NCBI GenBank assembly: GCA_023250585.1
Contig: JAHFAK010000131.1
Span: 1 to 5,389 of the forward strand
Direction of reading: 5' to 3'
Length of the DNA: 5,389 nucleotides
From: Deltaproteobacteria bacterium
GTDB taxonomy: Bacteria > Bdellovibrionota_F > JAHFAK01
Both the position numbers and the translations under genes were made by a program. The first letter of the stretch is position 1, and each line of letters begins with the position of its first letter. The notes under the pieces are model-generated. The model searched no databases. It had not been told where the DNA came from and saw only the letters and a list, made by a program, of their open reading frames with translations. Shown in pieces: positions 1-5,389 of the stretch.

Positions 1-942
1 TTTCTTTTTTGATGCAAGATCATTGGCAATATCATCAATTCGCTGAACAGCTCCACGAATGAGTAAACGCTTCTCTTCCGATAACTCAGGAAGTTCACGG
101 GTAATCGAATTTAATGCTGAGAGTGGCGAACGTATGTCGTGTGCTGCTTGAGCGGCAATACTCATCATTGCTATAGCTTTTTGATGCTTGAGAATTTCAA
201 AAACTGCTTCATTATGTCTTTTTACTACTTCTGAAACACGAGCTACTACTTCACTAAGCTCTTTAAACTTAAGTTTTGGAGGTTCTGCTGATCTTTGGTT
301 TTCAAGGACTTGTTGTAACCAGATTACTAGCTGATTAAGACTATTAGGAACTTCTATTGAAGCTATTCGTGCAAGCCTTAATACTAAAATCACAAAGACA
401 CCGAATAATACGAGGAATATCATACCAGTCATTTTAAGAAAATCTGAAACAAAATCCCTGTTACTCATTAGTTTTGTTTTAAAATAGTAACCATATATTG
501 TTTTATTTTCTTTTATTGGAGCTATAATAGCTAGAGCTTTACCGTCAGTACTATTACAACTCGAAATAATATCTTTGACGGTACATTGTCGAAACTTTTT
601 AGGAATTTCAGAGTTCTCAAAGATTATTTGTGATAGTTCTAGTTTTTCTTTTTTTTTGAAATATGTAAGCAAAAGATTAATTCCCGACATCTGTTCTGGA
701 ATAAGATATGGTATAATAAGTTCCTTTACTTGTGAAGGTGTTGAAGCTAATAGTTTATCTTTTAAAGTTTCTTCGGCAATTTTAGATTGAAATGTATAAT
801 AAGCATAAAATCCACTGCTAGCTATTAAAGAAACAGTTAATAGGGTTACAGAAATAAGACGAACTATTCTTGTCTTAATAGAAATACCATGTTGCTGAAA
901 ATTTTTTAAATTTTTAGCCTTTTTTTGGGTGTAAAATTTCAT
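1..942 (-). CDS. Membrane sensor histidine kinase, 3' part missing (runs off window)
   Basis: This is the sensor kinase of a two-component system. The first 314 residues are present and the frame is open to position 1. Residues 26-50 form a first membrane segment, 51-171 a periplasmic domain of about 120 residues, and about 172-190 a second membrane segment (MTGMIFLVLFGVFVILVL). A HAMP-like or coiled-coil linker follows to about 255. The dimerisation/phosphoacceptor helix carries AHDIRSPLSAL, with the predicted phosphorylated histidine at residue 268 (nt 139-141). The N, G and ATP-lid motifs must lie beyond the left edge. The ATG at 940-942 is directly preceded by an in-frame TAG and no later start keeps the first membrane segment, so the start is well fixed, although the ribosome binding site is weak. 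The gene overlaps the end of the binding-protein gene by 29 nt. The periplasmic loop has two cysteines (120 and 129) that could form a disulfide. The periplasmic fold is not recognised. Kinase identity is strong; the ligand is unknown. Confidence 0.88.
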   Translation of the reverse strand, partial: MKFYTQKKAKNLKNFQQHGISIKTRIVRLISVTLLTVSLIASSGFYAYYTFQSKIAEETLKDKLLASTPSQVKELIIPYLIPEQMSGINLLLTYFKKKEKLELSQIIFENSEIPKKFRQCTVKDIISSCNSTDGKALAIIAPIKENKTIYGYYFKTKLMSNRDFVSDFLKMTGMIFLVLFGVFVILVLRLARIASIEVPNSLNQLVIWLQQVLENQRSAEPPKLKFKELSEVVARVSEVVKRHNEAVFEILKHQKAIAMMSIAAQAAHDIRSPLSALNSITRELPELSEEKRLLIRGAVQRIDDIANDLASKKK

Positions 943-2074
943 CTATAATAAATCCCGTTTGAGTCGAGCGAAAAACTATTATGGTTTTTAATGGCGCTTT
1001 GTTTTGTTGAAATAAGAATAAACCAGAAACACCCCTAAATGATTTAATCCTCGTGAGTTCTCGCTCAATTTCTAATCGAGAAAAAGTTTTTGCTTTAAGA
1101 AGAATCTTTCCTAATATCCTCATACTATCATAGGCTAGAACAGCTGAGTCTGTTGGAGTATTTCTATATTTTGATTGATAGCGTTTTACAAACTCTTTTG
1201 ACTCTTTTGTTGGTAATTTGCTATGCCAATGAGCTGTCATATAACCATGAAATTTTTTTATATATGGATTTTTAAAAAAATCTGCTCCAAGATTTCTCCA
1301 CCCATCGCCACCTAAGAACGGCTTTGTAATACCATTTTTTAATAATGTTTTGATAATATGCCCTGACGTTAACTCTTGGTTGGGAATAAATATGGCATCA
1401 ATGTTTTTTATATTTTTAACGATATCTCTAGCAATATAAGTAAAATCGTTTTCTTGTTCAAGAACCTCATAGTTTTTTTCTATTCTCCCTCCTTTTCTTT
1501 TAAATTCTTTAGAAAAAGCATTGTTCATGTCGTTACAATATGCACAATTAGCAATAACTATGGAAACAACTTTTTTACATTTTAATTTTTGCAGAGCTAT
1601 AGTTGCTAAGATTTCTCCTTGATATGAATTATTAAATGTTCCCTGGTGAATATATTCTCCCATCTGACCTAAACGATCTGCTGACGCACTTGGTGTTAAC
1701 ATAGGCACATGATATTTCTGATGAAGTGGAGCTGCCATCAAGGCATGGTCAGAATATTCATATCCTACTACAGCAACGACGTTATCTTTTACTGCTTGTT
1801 TAACGACTTTTCTTACTTCTATGAGATTAGATCCATAGTCATATTCCAACAAAGCTAATTGAATGTTACGTTTCTCGAACTCTTTATACATATCCTCAAT
1901 AGCAAAATTAATTCCATTACGAACACTATTCCCAAAAGGGTTATAAGAGTTAGATGTTACATCCGAAAAATTCGAAGCAACTCCAATTTTAACCATTCTT
2001 TTTTCTTTGTTAATGGAGAATACAGCCTGTGTAGAACATGTTATGAGTACAAAAAGAATAATGATCTTATTCAT
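914..2074 (-). CDS. Periplasmic type 1 substrate-binding protein (Leu/Ile/Val-binding-like, Peripla_BP_6 type)
   Basis: This 386-residue protein has the length and layout of the branched-chain amino acid/amide binding protein family. Residues 1-20 form a signal peptide with a hydrophobic core (IIILFVLIT) and a likely signal peptidase I site near STQA or AVFS. The LITC stretch lacks the usual small residue before Cys, so a lipoprotein is unlikely. Family-like segments follow: VKIGVASNF at 28-36, a FGNSVRNGINFAIED helix near 47-61, VVGYEYSDHALMAAP near 102-116, HVPMLTPSAS at 122-131, FLGGDGW at 253-259, AYDSMRILGK near 314-323 and FRGVSGLFLF at 346-355. CAYC at 177-180 is a CxxC pair, odd for this family. 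A strong AAGGAGG (2081-2087) lies 6 nt before the ATG. The gene sits 17 nt after the SDR gene and overlaps the kinase gene by 29 nt. No permease or ATPase gene adjoins it, so I infer a sensory partner of the kinase (compare LuxP-LuxQ and TorT-TorS). The ligand is unknown; an amino acid or amide is a family-based guess. Confidence 0.85.
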   Translation of the reverse strand: MNKIIILFVLITCSTQAVFSINKEKRMVKIGVASNFSDVTSNSYNPFGNSVRNGINFAIEDMYKEFEKRNIQLALLEYDYGSNLIEVRKVVKQAVKDNVVAVVGYEYSDHALMAAPLHQKYHVPMLTPSASADRLGQMGEYIHQGTFNNSYQGEILATIALQKLKCKKVVSIVIANCAYCNDMNNAFSKEFKRKGGRIEKNYEVLEQENDFTYIARDIVKNIKNIDAIFIPNQELTSGHIIKTLLKNGITKPFLGGDGWRNLGADFFKNPYIKKFHGYMTAHWHSKLPTKESKEFVKRYQSKYRNTPTDSAVLAYDSMRILGKILLKAKTFSRLEIERELTRIKSFRGVSGLFLFQQNKAPLKTIIVFRSTQTGFIIDEILHPKKG

Positions 2075-2091
2075 TAATGACCTCCTTACCG

Positions 2092-2844
2092 TTACTGTGC
2101 AACATAACCTCCATCAACTGAAACAAGGGTCCCCGTTATAAAAGATGCTTTATCGCTGCATAAAAAGTGTATGAGATGTGCAACCTCTTCTGAACTTCCA
2201 ATACGCTTTAAGGGGTGCTTTTCTTTTAATTGAGCTAATAAGTCTTCTTTGCTTCCACTTCCAAATTTCTCTAAGTAACTTCTGAGTGCACCATCGCACA
2301 GAGGTGTATCAATTGCTCCTGGACAAACACAATTTACTCGTATCCCATACTCTGCATAATCCAAGGCCGTACTCTTTGTTAATTGTCCAATAGCTCCTTT
2401 TGTTGCTCCATAAATTGCGCTCTTTTTTTTGCCGATGAGTGATTGATCTGATCCTACTAAAACAATTGAGCCATGGCCTTGCTGTCTCACGATCGGCAAC
2501 ACACATTTTAATACATAAAATACTCCCTTGAAATTTGTTGAAAGAACTCGTTCAAAGGTTTCTAAATCAGTATCTTCTATTGAGCCTGAAAAATGAATAC
2601 CGGCACATGCTACAAGACAATCAATTTTTTCTTCCTTTGATGAAATTTCTTTAATTGCGTTTTCTATCTGAGCATAGCTTCGGACATCGCATTCGAAAAA
2701 GGTTACCGTATCTCTTGAAACTCGAGGAGGTATAATATCGAGTATATAAACCCGAGCCCCGTCAGCTACAAACTCATGAACAGCTGCTGCTCCAATACCT
2801 GAAGCACCTCCTGAAATGATAACTGTCTTTTCTTTGAAACTCAT
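2092..2844 (-). CDS. Short-chain dehydrogenase/reductase (classical SDR)
   Basis: This 250-residue protein is a full-length classical SDR, an NAD(P)-dependent cytosolic oxidoreductase acting on an alcohol/carbonyl pair. The Rossmann nucleotide loop is SGGASGIG at 11-18, with Ser in place of the usual Thr. An acidic Asp36 at the end of beta-2 (YILDI) favours NAD(H) over NADP(H). Asp53 in CDV lies near the adenine. CAG at 80-82 replaces the common NAG. The catalytic tetrad reads Asn104, Ser132, Tyr145 and Lys149 (YGATK). PG at 175-176 and the C-terminal VDGGY are typical. The ATG overlaps the methyltransferase stop as ATGA, and GGGAG lies 7 nt before it. The enzyme class is secure but the substrate cannot be read from the sequence. 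Its place inside a two-component operon suggests it changes the signal molecule or the product of the response; this is inference. Confidence 0.93.
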   Translation of the reverse strand: MSFKEKTVIISGGASGIGAAAVHEFVADGARVYILDIIPPRVSRDTVTFFECDVRSYAQIENAIKEISSKEEKIDCLVACAGIHFSGSIEDTDLETFERVLSTNFKGVFYVLKCVLPIVRQQGHGSIVLVGSDQSLIGKKKSAIYGATKGAIGQLTKSTALDYAEYGIRVNCVCPGAIDTPLCDGALRSYLEKFGSGSKEDLLAQLKEKHPLKRIGSSEEVAHLIHFLCSDKASFITGTLVSVDGGYVAQ

Positions 2845-3587
2845 ACTTTTACTCCCATGATACTCACACTTTCACGTCCATCATAACGTATAGGTGCAGG
2901 AAAATGTATTTGATTAATATACCCGATTTTTTCAACCATTAATCCGGCTTCGATAAAAATTCGTTCTAAAATGTCTCTATCTAAAAAGTGAATTTGCTGA
3001 GGTAAATTTTTGCCAAAGCCGGCATCTTCATATTCGGAAACATTGTCTATCCAGCCAGGCCATTTAATACCCTGTTTTTTCCGTTCCTCATAAACACTAT
3101 GAAATTTTTTGAAATTTCCAAGATACGGAGTTTCAGTAACAACACAAAGTTTACCTCCTTTAGAGAGCCATCGGATAATTTTAGCTATTCCTCGTTCAAT
3201 AGTTTGCCCGTAATAAAAATGAAGAACTCGACATGCAAGAACTGCTCCTAAACTATTATCGGGAAAATCAATTTCATCGGGAAATTTCCCAACGCTGATT
3301 TGTATTCGAGATCTTTCTTCTTCGGTAAGTCCTTGAAGCAAAATTGTAAGATGTCGTTCATCAAGATCATTCGCAATAACGTGAACCTTTTTTTCCAAAG
3401 CCTTTTTACAAGTAATACCATATGCAGTCCCAATATCAAGAAAAGGGCCTGGAGCGTTTGGAGTAAAATCAATTAATGCTTGTGAAAAAGGGTCTAAATA
3501 ATGGGTCATAAATCCCATACAATTAAGCGTTGGAACAAAGCCTTCAGTTGCATCTGGTATTACGAGATTACGATTCTTTTTTTTCAT
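2841..3587 (-). CDS. Class I SAM-dependent methyltransferase
   Basis: This protein of 248 residues has a Rossmann-type methyltransferase core. Motif I, the SAM-binding loop, is LDIGTAYG at 50-57. The acidic residue after beta-2 that holds the SAM ribose is in ANDLD, residues 72-76. A motif IV/post-motif region, DFPDNSLGAVLACRVLHF, lies at 107-124, and WLSKGGKL at 140-147 precedes beta-5. The last 80 or so residues (WPGWIDNVSEYEDAGFG, then a helix and strand) probably form the substrate cap and closing sheet. I chose the ATG at 3585-3587, whose A is the last base of the regulator's TGA (TGATG coupling), with GGGG about 8 nt upstream. An in-frame ATG at 3600-3602 would add MGYEV but has no ribosome binding site. 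The gene overlaps the SDR gene by 4 nt. The substrate is not recognisable: it could be a small molecule, lipid or protein. No DNA- or rRNA-methylase motif is apparent. Confidence 0.85.
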   Translation of the reverse strand: MKKKNRNLVIPDATEGFVPTLNCMGFMTHYLDPFSQALIDFTPNAPGPFLDIGTAYGITCKKALEKKVHVIANDLDERHLTILLQGLTEEERSRIQISVGKFPDEIDFPDNSLGAVLACRVLHFYYGQTIERGIAKIIRWLSKGGKLCVVTETPYLGNFKKFHSVYEERKKQGIKWPGWIDNVSEYEDAGFGKNLPQQIHFLDRDILERIFIEAGLMVEKIGYINQIHFPAPIRYDGRESVSIMGVKV

Positions 3588-4960
3588 CACCTCATACCCC
3601 ATATTTTTAGACGTTGATAGAGTCGAGTGCGACTCACCTGAAGGATGGCGGCTGCTTTAGACTTATCACCTTCCATGAGAGAAAGAGCTCGCTCGACGTA
3701 GGCTTTTTCAGCCTTGGCTACATAGTCTTTAAGTGATAAAAAATCACGTGATGATTCGGGTAATTCGAGTTCGAGTGGAACCTTGCTGGATGCGAAATAC
3801 TCATTGGTATTTTTCCGAAAAATCCACTGAGGTAAATCAGATACCGTTATTTTATTGCCTGGAACTAAGATGCAGAGATTCCTCATGAGATTTTCGAGTT
3901 CTCGCACATTCCCCGGCCATGCATATTCGCAAAGGGCTATCACCGCTGTTTGGTTGCATGATATACATCTGCCTTTTCCGTACTGTTTTAAAAAACGTTC
4001 CACCAAGAGAGGAATATCGTCTTTTCGTTTTCGTAAGGGTGGAATGATAAGAGAAACAACACATAATCGATGATAGAGATCTCGTCTAAATAGACCATGT
4101 GCAACTAATGCTTCGAGGTTTTCATTGGAAGCTGCTATAACACGGAAATTGACTTTGATTGGATGTACACTTCCCACGCGAATAATTTCTTGCTCTTCAA
4201 TAGCGCGTAATATTTTTGCCTGTAAATCTTTGTGGAGTGTAGAAATCTCATCGAGAAAAAGATCTCCCGTATGTGCAAGCTCAAACTTACCGATCTTTCG
4301 CTCTGTAGCTCCGGTAAACGCTCCCTTCTCATGACCGAATAATTCTGATTCTAAGAGCTCATGAGGTATAGCTGCACAATTGATGGCAACAAATGGACGC
4401 TTGTCTTGTTCTTCTTGCTCATGAATAAAGCGTGCGAATAATTCTTTTCCTGTTCCCGATTCTCCTTCAATGAGCACATGCACATCTTCACCTTTGAGTT
4501 TACGAGCTTTATTGAGTTGATACAGTAATGCATCTGATCGTCCGACAATAGATTCTGATTCTTGATGATTATCATGAGGAGAACGCTCTTCTTTGCGCTT
4601 TCGTAATGGAGAAAGCTTTTCAATGATGGCCAGTACTTCTTCTGTGGCGAAAGGTTTTACTAAGTAATCAGAAGCTCCTTCTCGAATAGCTTCGAGTAAG
4701 AGAGCTGGATCTTTATGTCCGGTTACCATGATGACATCAAGGGTATGGCGGAGTTTCTTTATTGTTCGTATAAGCTGTATTCCATTTTCTTTGCCCAATG
4801 AAATATCAAGCAATACAAGATCAATTGAATGATCATGCAAAATCTCCAAGCCACAGGCGAAATCATGAGCAGAGAACACATCACATTCATTTTTTAAGCT
4901 CACGCGAATAAAGGTGACAAATTCACGATCATCATCAATGACGAGTAGGTGCGTTTTCAT
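3587..4960 (-). CDS. NtrC-family sigma-54-dependent response regulator (REC-AAA+-Fis HTH)
   Basis: This 457-residue cytosolic activator has the standard three-domain NtrC layout. The receiver domain (1-120) has acidic D9-D11, phosphoacceptor D52 (LVLLDISLG), T80 (MVTG) and K102 (LVKPF). The AAA+ domain (about 137-370) has Walker A GESGTGKE at 166-173, an intact sigma-54-contacting GAFTGA loop at 213-218, Walker B DLFLDE at 233-238, an arginine-finger region RRDLYHRL at 292-299 and sensor II WPGNVREL at 348-355. The C-terminus has a Fis-type helix-turn-helix at 432-452 (DKSKAAAILQVSRTRLYQRLK). All key residues are present, so it should be a phosphorylation-controlled activator of sigma-54 RNA polymerase. 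I chose the ATG at 4958-4960, preceded by GGAGA. The longer in-frame ATG at 4985-4987 lies inside the -12 box of the proposed promoter, has no ribosome binding site and adds nine residues before the receiver fold. The gene leads the operon and its likely partner is the kinase at the operon's end. Confidence 0.95.
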   Translation of the reverse strand: MKTHLLVIDDDREFVTFIRVSLKNECDVFSAHDFACGLEILHDHSIDLVLLDISLGKENGIQLIRTIKKLRHTLDVIMVTGHKDPALLLEAIREGASDYLVKPFATEEVLAIIEKLSPLRKRKEERSPHDNHQESESIVGRSDALLYQLNKARKLKGEDVHVLIEGESGTGKELFARFIHEQEEQDKRPFVAINCAAIPHELLESELFGHEKGAFTGATERKIGKFELAHTGDLFLDEISTLHKDLQAKILRAIEEQEIIRVGSVHPIKVNFRVIAASNENLEALVAHGLFRRDLYHRLCVVSLIIPPLRKRKDDIPLLVERFLKQYGKGRCISCNQTAVIALCEYAWPGNVRELENLMRNLCILVPGNKITVSDLPQWIFRKNTNEYFASSKVPLELELPESSRDFLSLKDYVAKAEKAYVERALSLMEGDKSKAAAILQVSRTRLYQRLKIWGMR

Positions 4961-4963
4961 ATA

Positions 4964-4968
4964 TCTCC
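4964..4968 (-). promoter_or_regulatory. Ribosome binding site deciding the regulator start
   Basis: GGAGA on the minus strand lies 3-4 nt before the ATG at 4958-4960. The alternative ATG at 4985-4987 has no comparable purine-rich stretch upstream. This site supports the shorter regulator start and fits in the approximately 12-nt leader expected from the sigma-54 promoter at 4983-4998. Confidence 0.6.
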
Positions 4969-4982
4969 GTTTTTGGTTATAA

Positions 4983-4998
4983 TGCAATTGCTATGCCA
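4983..4998 (-). promoter_or_regulatory. Sigma-54 (-24/-12) promoter of the regulator operon
   Basis: Read on the minus strand this is TGGCAT-AGCAA-TTGCA. It matches the consensus TGGCAC-N5-TTGC[A/T] at all but one position (T for C), with the essential GG and GC exactly 10 bp apart. The expected transcription start is near 4972, only about 12 nt before the chosen regulator ATG. As the operon encodes its own sigma-54 activator, this suggests positive autoregulation. The call rests on pattern match and position only. Confidence 0.72.
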
Positions 4999-5002
4999 AT
5001 AA

Positions 5003-5029
5003 TCTTTATTTCATAAAATCAAATAAAGA
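5003..5029. repeat. AT-rich inverted repeat, 9-bp arms
   Basis: TCTTTATTT (5003-5011) and AAATAAAGA (5021-5029) are exact reverse complements around a 9-nt centre. The repeat lies immediately upstream of the leftward sigma-54 -24 box, around -31 to -57 from the predicted start. It could be an operator or a bending-protein site. There is no G+C-rich stem, so it is not a good terminator, and in AT-rich DNA it may be chance. Confidence 0.4.
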
Positions 5030-5079
5030 CAGAAGGTTACATATTATTTAGCACAACATGGTTTGGCAATAATCCCATT

Positions 5080-5113
5080 TTTTGAACACATGACTAAGAA
5101 TGTGTACTCAAAA
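5080..5113. repeat. Imperfect inverted repeat with 2-nt bulge
   Basis: The left arm TTTTGA-ACACA (5080-5090) pairs with the right arm TGTGT-(AC)-TCAAAA (5101-5113) across a 10-nt loop. That gives eleven base pairs with a two-base bulge. It could be a weak hairpin or a protein site between the two promoters. No U-run is placed for termination. The function is unknown. Confidence 0.35.
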
Positions 5114-5123
5114 TAGGAAAAAT

Positions 5124-5140
5124 CCTCTGACAACCAGAGG
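5124..5140. promoter_or_regulatory. 17-bp dyad, candidate activator (enhancer) binding site
   Basis: CCTCTG-N5-CAGAGG is a perfect 6-5-6 dyad and the most G+C-rich palindrome in the intergenic region. NtrC-type activators bind 17-bp dyads with this spacing, and Fis-type helix-turn-helix dimers prefer such symmetry. Its centre is about -131 from the predicted rightward start and about -160 from the leftward one, within the usual enhancer range for sigma-54 promoters, so one site could serve both. On the minus strand the hairpin is followed by ATTTTT and could also act as a weak terminator, but no minus-strand gene upstream would need it. Confidence 0.5.
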
Positions 5141-5189
5141 TATCATATCCTCAATAAACCTTTTTTATGAAAGCTGTCAATTATGATCT

Positions 5190-5204
5190 CCTTAATTGAT
5201 AAGG
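5190..5204. promoter_or_regulatory. Small dyad CCTTA-N5-TAAGG, possible second regulator site
   Basis: This dyad has perfect 5-bp arms around a 5-nt centre. It lies about 33 bp upstream of the rightward -24 box, centred near -66 from the predicted start. The spacer matches that of the 5124-5140 dyad and both begin with CCT, so it could be a weaker copy, but the arms differ and chance is possible. Confidence 0.25.
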
Positions 5205-5236
5205 CTTCGATACATATACAAAGAATATCTGATGAT

Positions 5237-5252
5237 TGGCACGTATTTTGCT
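5237..5252 (+). promoter_or_regulatory. Sigma-54 (-24/-12) promoter of the divergent gene
   Basis: TGGCAC-GTATT-TTGCT matches the consensus TGGCAC-R-N4-TTGC[A/T] at every defined position, with GG at 5238-5239 and GC at 5250-5251. Transcription should start near 5263, giving a leader of about 37 nt before the ATG at 5300. It faces away from the regulator operon, and that regulator, with its intact GAFTGA loop, is the obvious candidate activator. Confidence 0.85.
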
Positions 5253-5285
5253 TATATACATATTTCAACTGGGGTAAACATATAT

Positions 5286-5292
5286 AAGGAGG
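5286..5292 (+). promoter_or_regulatory. Strong ribosome binding site for the 5300 gene
   Basis: AAGGAGG lies 7 nt before the ATG at 5300-5302. An in-frame TAA at 5285-5287, with no other start codon after it, makes that ATG the only possible start in this frame. Confidence 0.8.
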
Positions 5293-5299
5293 ATTTTGT

Positions 5300-5389
5300 A
5301 TGAAGCGAGCATTTATCACGGAACATGGGCCATTGGTACGAAGGCTATCAGAGTTACGAAAGCTCAAGGGGAGTACTATCACTATTCAC
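5300..5389 (+). CDS. Unrecognised protein, 5' end only (runs off window)
   Basis: Only the first 30 codons are present, open to the right edge. The N-terminus begins MKRAFITEHGPLVRRLSELR and continues KLKGSTITIH. It is basic and hydrophilic with no signal peptide or membrane segment, so the product probably starts as a cytosolic protein; residues 11-24 look helical. No family is recognisable from this length. The start is secure: an in-frame stop lies just upstream, AAGGAGG is well spaced, and a perfect sigma-54 promoter lies 37-63 bp upstream. These make it a real and probably strongly translated gene once activated. As the divergent neighbour of a sigma-54 regulator it is the prime candidate target of that regulator (inference). 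Confidence 0.75.
   Translation, partial: MKRAFITEHGPLVRRLSELRKLKGSTITIH

Larger units (their letters stand above)
4961..5299. other. Divergent intergenic control region
   Basis: These 339 bases separate the leftward operon from the rightward gene at 5300. I find no credible coding sequence, tRNA or known riboswitch here. The stretch holds two outward-facing sigma-54 promoters, a central 17-bp dyad, and three further inverted repeats, each listed separately. The two promoters lie near opposite ends, leaving about 240 bp between their -24 boxes, enough for activator binding and DNA looping to either side. No clear sigma-70 -35/-10 pair was found by eye. Confidence 0.75.

Noticed and set aside
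575-790. Plus-strand open frame of 71 codons over the kinase gene
   Set aside because: It is antisense to the kinase periplasmic domain, whose minus-strand frame is continuous with membrane segments and H-box. It has no independent support.
2037-2039. Lipobox at LITC in the binding-protein signal peptide (lipoprotein)
   Set aside because: The residue before Cys is Thr rather than Gly, Ala or Ser, and a better signal peptidase I site follows within a few residues.
1376-2077. Plus-strand open frames (1376-1585, 1859-2077) inside the binding-protein gene
   Set aside because: They are antisense to a clear family-matching gene, low in complexity (Phe/Asn/Ile-rich from AT-rich codons) and lack good ribosome binding sites.
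4994-5074. Near-direct repeat TG[C/G]CAATAATC at 4994-5004 and 5064-5074
   Set aside because: Eleven bases with one mismatch in AT-rich DNA can arise by chance, and the first copy overlaps the -24 box. I see no third copy or further support.
5064-5090. Third sigma-54 promoter starting at TGGCA (5064)
   Set aside because: No GC occurs at the required 10-bp spacing after GG, so there is no -12 element.
5116-5140. Rho-independent terminator on the minus strand (CAGAGG hairpin followed by ATTTTT)
   Set aside because: The stem is only 6 bp and no minus-strand gene lies upstream to terminate. The position between two sigma-54 promoters fits an activator site better, though a dual role is not excluded.
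5143-5382. Minus-strand open frame of 79 codons
   Set aside because: It runs antisense across the plus-strand gene start, its ribosome binding site and the perfect sigma-54 promoter. The protein has no recognisable features, and the control region gives a better account of the stretch.

Overview
This is an AT-rich window from a bacterium, most likely diderm (Gram-negative type). The evidence is a soluble-type periplasmic binding protein with a non-lipoprotein signal peptide, a sensor kinase with a periplasmic loop, and sigma-54 control. The phylum cannot be told from this sequence. By eye, the binding-protein and kinase genes are more A+T-rich than the regulator gene.

Positions 1-4960 hold one tightly packed minus-strand operon of five genes. 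In order of transcription they are an NtrC-family sigma-54 response regulator, a class I SAM-dependent methyltransferase, a short-chain dehydrogenase/reductase (SDR), a periplasmic type 1 substrate-binding protein, and a membrane sensor histidine kinase that runs off the left edge before its ATPase domain. The junctions are a 1-nt stop/start overlap (TGATG), a 4-nt overlap (ATGA), a 17-nt gap with a strong Shine-Dalgarno sequence, and a 29-nt overlap. This points to co-transcription and translational coupling.

Positions 4961-5299 are a divergent control region of about 340 bases without a gene. It contains two outward-facing -24/-12 (sigma-54) promoters. The rightward one matches the consensus perfectly. 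The leftward one has one mismatch and lies just before the regulator gene. Between them is a 17-bp dyad, CCTCTG-N5-CAGAGG, with the same 6-5-6 layout as NtrC-type enhancer sites, plus weaker inverted repeats. To the right, a plus-strand gene begins at 5300 with a strong ribosome binding site. Only its first 30 codons are present and they are not recognised.

Working model (inference): the binding protein captures a small ligand and presents it to the kinase. The kinase phosphorylates the regulator, which binds the central dyad and activates both sigma-54 promoters. This would raise expression of its own operon and of the divergent gene. No ABC permease or ATPase gene lies beside the binding protein, which favours a sensing role over transport. 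The methyltransferase and SDR between regulator and sensor suggest that small-molecule modification is part of the response, or that these enzymes make or remove the signal.
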